Shown: positions 9,599 to 18,122 of the stretch, piece by piece
Position numbering within the stretch: position 1 is the stretch's first letter
Layout of the letters: every line of letters starts with the position of its first letter
Assembly: GCF_000515235.1 (NCBI RefSeq)
Contig: NZ_KI911558.1
Location: forward strand, 1,835,466 to 1,899,465
Direction of reading: 5' to 3'
Source: Synechococcus sp. CC9616
GTDB lineage: Bacteria > Cyanobacteriota > Cyanobacteriia > PCC-6307 > Cyanobiaceae
Length of the DNA stretch: 64,000 nt
Position numbers and translations under genes: made by a program
The notes under the pieces: generated by a model
Database searches by the model: none
Seen by the model: only the letters and a program-made list of their open reading frames with translations
What the model was told of the DNA's origin: nothing

Positions 9599-11487
9599 AA
9601 CGAATCGCGCAACTGGCACGGGGGCTTGCCCCTTACGTGGGGGTGCTGGGCGCACTGGTTCTTCTCCGCAGCACAGGACTCGCCCAAACAGTGGATCTCG
9701 TTTTCTATGACCTGATCACATACAACCGAGCGGCGCCATCCGGAACGCAGACGGCGATCACCCTGATCGGAATATCAGAAAGCGATATCAAACGCTTCGG
9801 CTGGCCGATTGATGATGCACTGTTCTGCCAGGCCATCGACACACTCAACGCCCTCGATGCTGCTGCGATCGGATTCGATCTCTACCGAGACAAGGGAGTC
9901 GGAGATCAGCAACAGTGCCTTCGGGATCGCTTCCGCGATGACTCCACATTGATATCGATTGCCAACATCGCTGCCGGCATCGGTCCGGTGCCAGAAACCC
10001 CTCCGGAGCGGCAGTCCTACAACGATCTAACGGTGGACGCCGATGGAGTGCTGCGACGGGATCTCCTGCACGTGACCGGTCAGGACGCCGCCACCGTGTC
10101 GTTTCCCATGCGTGTCATGGAGGTCGCAACAGGCGTCACCAACCTGCGGGAAGCGATGGAGAACGGAACCCATCACGACGCATGGCTCAGCGCCAACGGC
10201 GGTGGCTACTTCAACGAAGTCGATGCAGGTCTGGGGCTGCAACGCCTCATGCAATTCCATGAACCCGGCAGCTTCCGTCAATTCACGCTGACCGAGCTCC
10301 TCGATGGGGACGTTCCCAGCAAGGCGATTGCCGAGCGCATCGTCTTAATCGGCAGCACAGCCCCCTCGCTGCGGGATCTGTTTGTAACTCCGCACAGCCG
10401 TTTCCGTGGAGGAACCGAGCTCTTTCAGATGTCTGGTGTGGAGGTTCATGCCAACCGAGTGGCCAGCCTGTTGGCCAGCCAAGACGGGAGCATGACCATC
10501 GGCTGGATTATGCCGGGCTGGGGAAATCTGCTGTTGGTGCTGAGCTGCGCCGCAGGCGGACTCCTGCTCGGGGAACGCGTTCCCAATCTGAGACGGAGCG
10601 TTTTGACGGTCAGCCTTGCTGCGGCAGGGCTGATGGGAGCACTGACCTTGCTGCTGATGAATCAGCATGTCTGGATCGGTGCAACCATGCCCACCACCGC
10701 TCTGATCGGCATGGGAGGTGCCGCCTGGCTTCGTCGCGGAGCCCTAAGCCAGCAACATTCCCAACAGATCCGTCGCCTGCTCGGACAGACCACCTCTCCG
10801 GCGGTGGCACAACAGCTCTGGAATCAGAGAGAGGAGCTGCTGAGCGATGGTCGTTTTGAAGGGCAACAGCTCCCCGTCACCGTGCTCTTCACAGACACGG
10901 CGGGCTTCACCTCGGTGTCCGAGAGCCTCAATCCGAGGCAACTGATGGACTGGCTGAACCGTGGCATGGCCGTCTGCATTCCAGCAGTCACCCGTCGCGG
11001 CGGCATGGTGAACAAATTCACCGGGGATGGCATGTTGGCCGTGTTCGGAGTCCCCTTGGCTCAGGACCCCAGCGCTGAGGCAGCAGCGGCGATCGAGGCT
11101 GCCAAAGAAATCAATGCAGGGTTAAAGCTGCTCAACAATCAACTCAATGACGAAGGGGCTCCGATGATGCGTATGCGGATCGGCATCAGTTCCGGTGACG
11201 CCCTGGTGGGATCGATGGGAAGCACGGAGCGCATCGAATATGCCGTCATCGGCGACACAGTCAATTGCGCGTCCCGCCTGGAAAGCCTGCAGAAAGAAAC
11301 CCATGTCGGGGCCCTGAGAGTGCTGGTGTCCGAGCACACACTGGCCTTGCTCAGTGCTGAAGCCAGGGCTCAGCTACAGCTGATCCAATGGGGGCCAATG
11401 CAGGTGAAGGGCAGAGATGAGCGGATCACAGTAAGCGAACTCAGGATGGACAACGAACCGGCAGCTGGCTCGGCCACTGTGACGTGA
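9595..11487 (+). CDS. CHASE2-domain class III adenylate/guanylate cyclase
   Basis: In this 630-residue membrane signalling enzyme, residues 30-290 form a CHASE2 extracytoplasmic sensor (VDLVFYDLITYNRAAPSG, then DAAAIGFDLYRDKGVG). At least two membrane segments follow (about 302-325 and 336-380), then the cyclase domain from about 425. Both metal-binding aspartates are present (LFTDTAGFT and KFTGDGMLAVFG), with the base-recognising Lys before FTGDG and the transition-state Asn/Arg in GDTVNCASRLE. The set is complete, so the enzyme should be active and is more likely adenylate than guanylate cyclase. It overlaps speA at its start and the convergent DUF928-like gene by 47 bases at its end. Confidence 0.92.
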   Translation: MKRIAQLARGLAPYVGVLGALVLLRSTGLAQTVDLVFYDLITYNRAAPSGTQTAITLIGISESDIKRFGWPIDDALFCQAIDTLNALDAAAIGFDLYRDKGVGDQQQCLRDRFRDDSTLISIANIAAGIGPVPETPPERQSYNDLTVDADGVLRRDLLHVTGQDAATVSFPMRVMEVATGVTNLREAMENGTHHDAWLSANGGGYFNEVDAGLGLQRLMQFHEPGSFRQFTLTELLDGDVPSKAIAERIVLIGSTAPSLRDLFVTPHSRFRGGTELFQMSGVEVHANRVASLLASQDGSMTIGWIMPGWGNLLLVLSCAAGGLLLGERVPNLRRSVLTVSLAAAGLMGALTLLLMNQHVWIGATMPTTALIGMGGAAWLRRGALSQQHSQQIRRLLGQTTSPAVAQQLWNQREELLSDGRFEGQQLPVTVLFTDTAGFTSVSESLNPRQLMDWLNRGMAVCIPAVTRRGGMVNKFTGDGMLAVFGVPLAQDPSAEAAAAIEAAKEINAGLKLLNNQLNDEGAPMMRMRIGISSGDALVGSMGSTERIEYAVIGDTVNCASRLESLQKETHVGALRVLVSEHTLALLSAEARAQLQLIQWGPMQVKGRDERITVSELRMDNEPAAGSATVT

Positions 11488-12103
11488 CCAGGTCTGCCAA
11501 GCCAAATCCGGACAGGGTCGCCGCTGTTGGGACGGTGGAACCACAGCTTTGGCGCAGCGCTTGCAGTGCCTGCTGAACATCAACATCGGCAGGCTCCTGG
11601 TTCGGCAGTAGGAGACTGACCGCTGGAGGCGCTGCCGTGGTCACGAAAGAGAGTGGATCGGCAGCAGCATCTGACCCAGAGCTGCAATCAAAACCTGATT
11701 CCCAAACCATGGGAACACGGATGGGCTTCACACGTATCAACGTGATGCCAGCTGGCGCGGCAGGCAGGCTGCGTGAAAAACCATCCCCACCGGCTTCAGG
11801 CTTCAAACTGATCGTGAGTGAAACGGGGTTCGCTGTAGGCCCATGAACCATCGCAATATCGCCTGCTGACGAGAGGCCGAAGACACTATTCGCGGGCACA
11901 AGATGGGCCAAGATCCGTGCCGTGCATTCTCCGCGGGTGCCACCACCAACCCGTCGACCTGGAAAGGTGCTGCGGGAATCGGTCAGACCATGGGGGCTCA
12001 GACCCAATGTGCAGCCGATCAACCCTGCGACGATCAGGACAAAGCTGCGGCCGCAAGACCTGCCAGAAAGGAGCTTGAGAAAAGAAGGCTTCAAGAGCAA
12101 CAA
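11441..12103 (-). CDS. DUF928-like predicted lipoprotein
   Basis: The 220-residue product starts at TTG 12103 or, better placed after GGAG, TTG 12100. It has one N-terminal hydrophobic segment ending in LIVAGLIGC, a plausible lipobox. The motif GRRVGGGTRGEC is typical of DUF928 proteins, which in cyanobacteria are often found beside CHAT, CHASE2 and two-partner-secretion genes; all three types occur in this window. A later PMVWESGFDC segment also fits a small envelope domain. Function is unknown. The 3' end overlaps the cyclase gene by 47 bases on the opposite strand. The DUF928 assignment rests on the motif and context only. Confidence 0.55.
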   Translation of the reverse strand: MLLLKPSFLKLLSGRSCGRSFVLIVAGLIGCTLGLSPHGLTDSRSTFPGRRVGGGTRGECTARILAHLVPANSVFGLSSAGDIAMVHGPTANPVSLTISLKPEAGGDGFSRSLPAAPAGITLIRVKPIRVPMVWESGFDCSSGSDAAADPLSFVTTAAPPAVSLLLPNQEPADVDVQQALQALRQSCGSTVPTAATLSGFGLADLVTSQWPSQLPVRCPS

Positions 12104-12161
12104 GAGCTCCGCAACTCAATGCTGACGACACCAGAGGGAGAGGTAAAGCACACCATTTGAT

Positions 12162-13673
12162 TTACTTGGAAAAGAACTTATTGAAAGTCTGCGCCATCCG
12201 ATCGATCAGACTGAGTTCGAAAGATTTCTGCTGATCAGGTGAAAGGCTGCGATCAGCCGCTTCTCGGGAGGTCATCACTTTGGCGAAGGCTTCCATCGCT
12301 GTCTCATTTTTCAGAAAGACATCCTCAATTCGCTGCTGACTGATTTCCTGAAGCATGACATGACCGATCGCTCTGACTGAAGCCGTGCGAGGCGCATTGG
12401 TCAATGCAGCAATTTCACCAAAGATCGTTCCCCGTTTCAGCCGAGAGAGTTCCACAGAGTGCTCCCCTCCGGATGGATCAGGTATCAAAACCGAACAGAC
12501 TCCTTTCAGCAGCACATACATCGATCCGCCGACTTGACCACTGTCAACAATGATTTCGCCAGGTCCAAACGCAAGCGCCCTGTCCTGACAGACAATGCCA
12601 TTAATCTCTTCATCAGACAGGGATTCGAAAAGATCGATTGATCGCAACAGTTCAAAACTCTGAGACTGAATGAACTGTTGCCTTTCCGAATGCAAGCGCC
12701 GAGTCGAATGGTGAGTATGAAGATCAATTACCGGGTATGGCACCGAATAGCCAGCACGCTCCAACTCATACCATATACATGAGTAAATTTCGGTCTTGAC
12801 CTTATTACGCAAACCGAAGTCGTCGACAAAAAATTTCAACAAGTAAGAAATACACGATTCATCGAATGAACGGATCGCAACAACGTTTCGCGATGGATCA
12901 AGGATGCCTTCATGCCGATCCAGAACGCTCCTAAGCAAGGCAACAGCTTCCCCTGGAGGCAGATCGTACGAAAGGCCAACCTCAATCGTAAGACGATATT
13001 GAGAATCAGAAGGTCTTGAAAAATTAATAACCTTACCACTATCGATGAATGAGTTTGGAAACACAATTATTCGATCATTAATATCATCATAAAGATACAT
13101 ACTATTCCAGGTCACATTATCAACACGTCCCTGTTTTCCATCAATTTCAACCCAGTCTCCCACAGCAAATTGACGCTCCACCTGAACTGTTAAAGCCGAC
13201 GATATATTGCTGATCTGTGAAGCCGATCCTGGACCAACAATGAACGCCAGGCCTCCAAGAATCGCTGCTGAACCAACTGTGGTCAACAAACCCTGACTTC
13301 TCAGCTCAGCCGAAACAACAATGGCAGATGCAGCAATAAGTGAAAAGTCCTTGAGAATGCGTGGCGGCGCCATCCCACGCGTACTGAAACGCGCTGAAAG
13401 CGCCCAGATCAAATCCAGAACGATCTCTACAACAGCGACATAAATACCGGTTTTGGCAACCAGACGGATCCACTCAACGACGTCACCCTGAATACCGGCG
13501 AGCACCAGGAATCGACTGATCAGGGCAGCCGTGATGGAGACCCTGAAAAAAACCGTACTGGGGATCAGCCTGCTGAATCTCCAGAGCTGCAACTGACGAA
13601 TACGCCCAAGCACAAAGGTGAGCAGCCAGAGAACAACCAATAAAGCAACAGTCATGTCAATCCCGAAAAACAA
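12162..13673 (-). CDS. MscS-family channel with C-terminal cyclic-nucleotide-binding domain
   Basis: This is a 503-residue inner-membrane channel. N-terminal membrane helices occupy residues 5-150, and the pore-lining helix lies around GSAAILGGLAFIVGPGSA. The MscS beta domain follows (FAVGDWVEIDGKQGRVDNVT, then IIVFPNSFI). From about 345 a cNMP-binding domain appears, with FGEIAALTNAPRTASVRA containing the Gly-Glu and Arg-Thr-Ala phosphate-binding cassette. MscS proteins with this domain belong to the cyclic-nucleotide-gated (bCNG) group. The intact cassette predicts response to cAMP or cGMP, in keeping with the cyclase 2 kb away. It is 12 bases downstream of the DUF3307 gene, probably in one transcript. 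Confidence 0.92.
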   Translation of the reverse strand: MFFGIDMTVALLVVLWLLTFVLGRIRQLQLWRFSRLIPSTVFFRVSITAALISRFLVLAGIQGDVVEWIRLVAKTGIYVAVVEIVLDLIWALSARFSTRGMAPPRILKDFSLIAASAIVVSAELRSQGLLTTVGSAAILGGLAFIVGPGSASQISNISSALTVQVERQFAVGDWVEIDGKQGRVDNVTWNSMYLYDDINDRIIVFPNSFIDSGKVINFSRPSDSQYRLTIEVGLSYDLPPGEAVALLRSVLDRHEGILDPSRNVVAIRSFDESCISYLLKFFVDDFGLRNKVKTEIYSCIWYELERAGYSVPYPVIDLHTHHSTRRLHSERQQFIQSQSFELLRSIDLFESLSDEEINGIVCQDRALAFGPGEIIVDSGQVGGSMYVLLKGVCSVLIPDPSGGEHSVELSRLKRGTIFGEIAALTNAPRTASVRAIGHVMLQEISQQRIEDVFLKNETAMEAFAKVMTSREAADRSLSPDQQKSFELSLIDRMAQTFNKFFSK

Positions 13674-13685
13674 TGCAAGACATGC

Positions 13686-14048
13686 TCAGGCCATCAACAT
13701 AATAAAAATGACCCACAAAACCTTGCATAAACAATGCAAGGCCTGATCAACAAGCAGCGGATAACCAATTCGGCACTTGCCAAAATCAATACAGAAATGC
13801 GTGGCCATTTCAGCCATACCGAGAAGTGGAATATCAGTCAATATCGCAACCATAAATCCATGGGTTGCCGTATGTGCAGTGAGCCACCATTTCCAGTTGA
13901 TCGTGACATCACAACCAGGACATTTTTCAACGGCCATCTTGTCTCCCTGCAGTGGATAATCTGCAACGAAATGACCAAAAATTAGGACGACAAGGAGGTC
14001 CAAAGGATGCTGGAAAGAGCTTAAAAAAGAATGCCATTCAAACTCCAC
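13686..14048 (-). CDS. DUF3307-family small membrane protein
   Basis: The 120-residue product has three or four hydrophobic segments. The pattern LIFGHFVADYPLQGDKMAVEK, then WWLTAHTATHGF and a later THFCIDFGK, matches the His/Asp/Lys layout of DUF3307 proteins; members also occur in phages. Biochemical function is unknown. It lies 12 bases upstream of the channel gene on the same strand, so it could be an accessory of the channel, but that is context only. Base composition is slightly more AT-rich than the core genes nearby. Confidence 0.65.
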   Translation of the reverse strand: MEFEWHSFLSSFQHPLDLLVVLIFGHFVADYPLQGDKMAVEKCPGCDVTINWKWWLTAHTATHGFMVAILTDIPLLGMAEMATHFCIDFGKCRIGYPLLVDQALHCLCKVLWVIFIMLMA

Positions 14049-14310
14049 GCCTATGACCTCGGATTGATAACAAGCCTAGGCAGGAACAACCTCTCCAGCA
14101 AAACTGAAGCCTTTCCTGGCACGACAACGAGCGGGCAACGCAGTCAGAGTTTTCTCCACAGTGTGGCTCCGTTCCTTGTCGTTCCTCCAATCAAACCTGT
14201 CACGAGGAAGGGATCTGGAATCGAGGAGGAAGCAACTGCTCAGACAGGCACCGTTGACCCTGAAGGCGATGGGAAGGATGAAGGATCCTGAGTCTCGACC
14301 CTGAGTGGTC
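14049..14310. other. Intergenic region without a convincing gene
   Basis: This stretch separates the DUF3307 gene from the Crp/Fnr gene, both on the minus strand. A plus-strand frame (14031-14291) is open, but it overlaps the DUF3307 start and has no recognisable protein character. It probably holds the DUF3307-channel promoter and the 3' end of the regulator transcript; no clear promoter or terminator hairpin was found. Confidence 0.4.
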
Positions 14311-14997
14311 TCAGTCGATCAGGCCACGTTTGATCAGAGGCTGAGGATCAACGATGGTCAAAGAACCATCTCTTTCCTGCACGGTTCCCCGACTGCGAAG
14401 CTTGCTGAGCGTCCGGGAAGCCGTTTCGCGCGCCAGCCCTGCCAGCAGAGCGATTTCTTTCTGTGGCAAGGGAGGAATAAGGGCAAGTGGATCATTCTCC
14501 TTCGAACTTTTGCGTGCCAGGTACGCCATGGCATCGAGAAGTCGCGATGTGGCGTCTGCTGTCTGGAGAGCAAATCGCCGATTGAGATCACGCAGCCTGG
14601 TGGTTTCGAGAGAGGCCAACGCCAGGGCGAACATGGCGTGCTGACGCAGCAGTGTTGAGAACGGCTGGATCCGCAGCTTCACCAGCCGCACGGGGGTCAA
14701 CGTGACCACATCGGCAGATCGAACCAATCCATCTACGGCCACCATCTCACCGAAGACATCCCCTGCTCCAAGCAAAGACATCACCACTTCTTCACCATCA
14801 GCGGTGTAGGTGCGGACCTTGGCCAGACCGGACAGCAACAGAAACACCGATTCCCCCCAGTCCTGCTCCATGACGAGAACCTGATCAACGGCGTGCTGGG
14901 TCTCTCGATGCCGATCGAGAAGCTGCCGCAGCTGGTCCTGCTCCAGTGAGGCAAACAAGGAAGCCTGAGCAAGTTCATCGGGCGTCAGAGGCGTCAT
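14311..14997 (-). CDS. Crp/Fnr-family transcriptional regulator
   Basis: The protein has 228 residues. Residues 10-130 form a cNMP-binding-type jelly roll with GDVFGEMVAVDGLVRSADVV, keeping the Gly-Glu and Arg-Ser that in E. coli CRP contact cAMP. A long dimer helix follows, then a C-terminal winged HTH (PLPQKEIALLAGLARETASR). No cysteine cluster for an Fnr iron-sulphur site is seen. The retained Arg-Ser makes a cAMP receptor plausible, though NtcA-like 2-oxoglutarate sensors share the fold. It is 13 bases downstream of alaS on the same strand, so it may be read through from alaS. Confidence 0.92.
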   Translation of the reverse strand: MTPLTPDELAQASLFASLEQDQLRQLLDRHRETQHAVDQVLVMEQDWGESVFLLLSGLAKVRTYTADGEEVVMSLLGAGDVFGEMVAVDGLVRSADVVTLTPVRLVKLRIQPFSTLLRQHAMFALALASLETTRLRDLNRRFALQTADATSRLLDAMAYLARKSSKENDPLALIPPLPQKEIALLAGLARETASRTLSKLRSRGTVQERDGSLTIVDPQPLIKRGLID

Positions 14998-15010
14998 GGC
15001 AGGTTTCCGA

Positions 15011-17680
15011 TCAGGAGGAAGACAGCGTGGAGATCAAATCCTGCTTGGCACTCCGAAGGGCATCACCCAAGGCAGCACCGTCCCGCCCCCCAGCCTGAGC
15101 CAAATTCGGACGACCGCCACCACCGCCGCCGCAGCGTTTGGCAACCGCGCCGATGAACTTGCCGGCCTGCAGTCCTGAGCCGATGACGTCCTTGCCGAAT
15201 GCTGCGACAAGAATCACCTTTCCAGGATCCGAGGGATCCGGAAGCCCTCCCAGAACAACAGCTGCCTTCTCACCGAGGCGCTCACCCAGTGTCCGGGCCG
15301 CTCCCTGGAGACCCGCGCCGTCCACGCCATCGAGACGTTCCACAAGCAGCTGAAATCCAGCGACGGGCTCCGCACGTTCCGCCAGAGCGGCCGCCTTCGC
15401 CACCGCCAGCTCAGCCTGCGCCGCTGCCAAGGCCTTGGCCGTGCTCTTGAGTTCCTCCTGAAGCGCGACCACCCGATCGACGATCTCAGGTGGTTGGACC
15501 TTGAAACGTGAACTCAACTGCTTCACAACAGCATCCCGTTCATTCAGATAAGAGAGCACTGCAGGACCGGCAACGGCTTCAATGCGACGAATACCTGCGG
15601 CGACACCGCTTTCCGCCACGATCTTGAACAACCCGATCTCAGCGGTGTTCACCACATGGGTGCCTCCGCAAAGCTCCATCGAGACGCCCGGCACATCGAC
15701 AACCCGTACAACATCGGCGTATTTCTCGCCAAACATGGCAACCGCTCCTGCTGCTTTCGCTTTCTCGATCTCCATCTCCGCGACTTCGAGGTGATGGGCC
15801 TCGGCGATCCAATCGTTGATCAGGATCTCGACCCGCTCCAGCTCCTCCGGCGGCACGGCACGGGGACAGTGGAAATCGAAGCGGAGACGCTGAACATCAA
15901 CCAAGGAGCCTGCCTGACCAATCCCGGGATCCACCACCTGCTTCAGCGCCGCCTGCAGTAGATGCGTAGCGGTGTGATGGGCCTCAGCCCGACGCCGGCA
16001 GCTCCGATCCACCTGGGCCGTAATCCTGTCGCCGATCGCCAGCTGACCGCGCTCAATCCGACCGGTGTGAACGAAGACATCGCGATGACGACTCACCGAC
16101 TCGATCGTGACAATCACATCCCTGCCGGTGAACACACCGCGATCGCCGACCTGTCCGCCGCCTTCTCCGTAGAACGGCGTTGCTTCAAGCACCACCTGAA
16201 CAGCGTCACCTGCACTGGCCTGTGTGACCGGTTCCCCATTCGCAACCAGGGCCTGGATGATGCTGGAGCTCTCGAGTGACTGGTAGCCATCAAAGGTGGT
16301 CACCTCAAGATCGGAGACGACCTGATCAATCGCGTCCTGCAGGGTGAGGTCGATGCTGACGGCAGCGGCCTTCGCACGCTGACGCTGAGCATCCATCGCA
16401 AGCTCAAAACCGGAGAGATCCACGCTGAGACCATGCTCCTCAGCGATCTCCTGCGTGAGTTCCAACGGGAATCCGTAGGTGTCGTACAACTCAAAAGCCT
16501 GCTCTCCACTGATCTGGGCCGGTTCAGCAGCCAACAGATCAGCCAACAGCTTTTCACCACGCTCCAACGTCTCGAGAAAACGGGCTTCCTCCCGTTGCAG
16601 CTCCGAAAGAATCACATCCTGACGCTCCAGGACTGTGGGATACGCTCCCTTGAGCAGGCTGATGGCCGCCTCGCCCATGGTTTTTAGGAACGGTTGATCG
16701 ATCCCCAGGAGTCGTCCATGACGGACGACCCGACGAAGCAGACGCCTGAGGATGTAGCCGCGGCCGAGATTGCTGGCACTGACTCCATCACAGATGAGTT
16801 GGGTCACAGCTCGGCTGTGGTCGCCGATCACCTTGAGAGATGTCTGACCAGCAACATCAAGCTTGTAGTAGTCAACATCCGCGAGTGAGGCAGCTGCCTG
16901 GATCAACGGGAAGATCAGATCTGTTTCGTAGTTGTTGGGAACCTTCTGGAGGATCTGTGCCATCCGCTCGAGACCCATGCCGGTATCGATATTGCGGTTG
17001 GCCAGTGGTGTGAGCGTGCCGCCGGCGTCGCGGTTGTACTGCATGAACACCAGGTTGTAGAACTCGATGAAACGGTCGTCGTCTTCGAGATCGATTGCGT
17101 CATCACCGAGTTCAGGATTGAAGTCGTAGTAGATCTCCGAGCAGGGACCACAGGGGCCGGTGGGACCCGACGTCCAGAAGTTGTCCGCTTCATCCATGCG
17201 GATGATGCGTTTCGGATCCACCCCCACCAGATCGCGCCAGATCTCTGCGGCTTCGTCGTCCTCCCGGAAAACACTCACCACGAGGTTGCGGGGAGCAATG
17301 CCGTACACCTTGGTGCTGAGCTCCCAGGCCCACTCAATCGCCTGCTGCTTGAAGTAATCCCCGAAGGAAAAGTTCCCGAGCATTTCGAAGAACGTGTGGT
17401 GGCGTGCCGTACGGCCCACGTTTTCGATGTCGTTGGTGCGGATGCACTTCTGACTGCTGGTCGCACGTGCCGCCGGACGCTCGCGCTGTCCCAGAAAGAC
17501 CGGCTTGAAGGGCAGCATGCCGGCGATGGTGAGCAGCACCGTGGGGTCGTCAGGAATGAGAGACGCACTTGGAATCACCTGATGACCACGGTCTTTGTAA
17601 AACCCCAGGAACGCCGCGCGAATCTCCTCACCTGTGCGAGGTGCGGACGCTGCAGAAGTCGACGAAGCGGCGGCAGCCAT
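15011..17680 (-). CDS. alaS: Alanyl-tRNA synthetase
   Basis: The product has about 889 residues from ATG 17680 (MAAAASSTSAA); ATGs at 17686 and 17707 are alternatives. The class II core is clear (LPFKPVFLGQRERPA, SQKCIRTNDIENVGRTARHH, ASNLGRGYILRRLLRR). The editing domain has HHTATHLLQAAL and the zinc-binding ELCGGTHV. The C-terminal C-Ala domain carries the conserved Gly run followed by RPNLAQAGGRDG. It charges tRNA-Ala and clears mischarged Ser/Gly. It is divergent from the small membrane-protein gene at 17706, and the alternative ATG at 17707 overlaps that gene's start codon in a CATG, leaving very little promoter space. Confidence 0.97.
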   Translation of the reverse strand: MAAAASSTSAASAPRTGEEIRAAFLGFYKDRGHQVIPSASLIPDDPTVLLTIAGMLPFKPVFLGQRERPAARATSSQKCIRTNDIENVGRTARHHTFFEMLGNFSFGDYFKQQAIEWAWELSTKVYGIAPRNLVVSVFREDDEAAEIWRDLVGVDPKRIIRMDEADNFWTSGPTGPCGPCSEIYYDFNPELGDDAIDLEDDDRFIEFYNLVFMQYNRDAGGTLTPLANRNIDTGMGLERMAQILQKVPNNYETDLIFPLIQAAASLADVDYYKLDVAGQTSLKVIGDHSRAVTQLICDGVSASNLGRGYILRRLLRRVVRHGRLLGIDQPFLKTMGEAAISLLKGAYPTVLERQDVILSELQREEARFLETLERGEKLLADLLAAEPAQISGEQAFELYDTYGFPLELTQEIAEEHGLSVDLSGFELAMDAQRQRAKAAAVSIDLTLQDAIDQVVSDLEVTTFDGYQSLESSSIIQALVANGEPVTQASAGDAVQVVLEATPFYGEGGGQVGDRGVFTGRDVIVTIESVSRHRDVFVHTGRIERGQLAIGDRITAQVDRSCRRRAEAHHTATHLLQAALKQVVDPGIGQAGSLVDVQRLRFDFHCPRAVPPEELERVEILINDWIAEAHHLEVAEMEIEKAKAAGAVAMFGEKYADVVRVVDVPGVSMELCGGTHVVNTAEIGLFKIVAESGVAAGIRRIEAVAGPAVLSYLNERDAVVKQLSSRFKVQPPEIVDRVVALQEELKSTAKALAAAQAELAVAKAAALAERAEPVAGFQLLVERLDGVDGAGLQGAARTLGERLGEKAAVVLGGLPDPSDPGKVILVAAFGKDVIGSGLQAGKFIGAVAKRCGGGGGGRPNLAQAGGRDGAALGDALRSAKQDLISTLSSS

Positions 17681-17705
17681 GGACATGAGGGCAGTTCCAG
17701 ACGTC

Positions 17706-18122
17706 ATGATCGCTCCTGAACCTCCCGAAGCCTTGGCTGATCCACCAAGCGATTCCGAGGTCCGATCCCGGCTTCGTCTCATCTCGATCGGCTGGGCTGT
17801 ACTGGCCGGAATCAGCGCTGGACTGTTCAGCCTCGGGTGGGGCCTGGAGGACGCTGTCCGCTCGGGAGGCTGTGGTGTGTTCTACGGCCTGCTGGCCTTC
17901 CACCTGCAGCGGGTGGATCCGGATGATGGCCATCTGCAGGCTGGTCTCGTTGGCGCCATCTGCGGCGTGCGCAGTCTTGGCCTGCCTCTGAACCTCGAGG
18001 GCTTGCAAGCGGACGCTCTGGCATCATTATTGGTAGAGCTCCTAAAGGCTTGGCTGCCGTTGATCGGCAGTGCTGTCCTGCTCCAAGGCACCCATCGCTT
18101 CCTTCCCGCGTCGCGGCCATGA
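17706..18122 (+). CDS. Conserved small membrane protein, function unknown
   Basis: The 138-residue product starts at ATG 17706 (MIAPEPPEALADPP). It has an acidic N-terminus and three or four hydrophobic segments: ISIGWAVLAGISAGLFSLGW, then GVFYGLLAFHL, QAGLVGAICGV and LPLIGSAVLL. I do not recognise a family. It overlaps the SNF2 gene by four bases (ATGA), so it is the first gene of that operon, followed by the SWIM protein. A link to the helicase is contextual only. Confidence 0.7.
   Translation: MIAPEPPEALADPPSDSEVRSRLRLISIGWAVLAGISAGLFSLGWGLEDAVRSGGCGVFYGLLAFHLQRVDPDDGHLQAGLVGAICGVRSLGLPLNLEGLQADALASLLVELLKAWLPLIGSAVLLQGTHRFLPASRP

Noticed and set aside
14031-14291. 86-codon plus-strand frame between the DUF3307 and Crp genes
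   Set aside because: It overlaps the start of the DUF3307 gene, has no ribosome-binding site or recognisable protein pattern.
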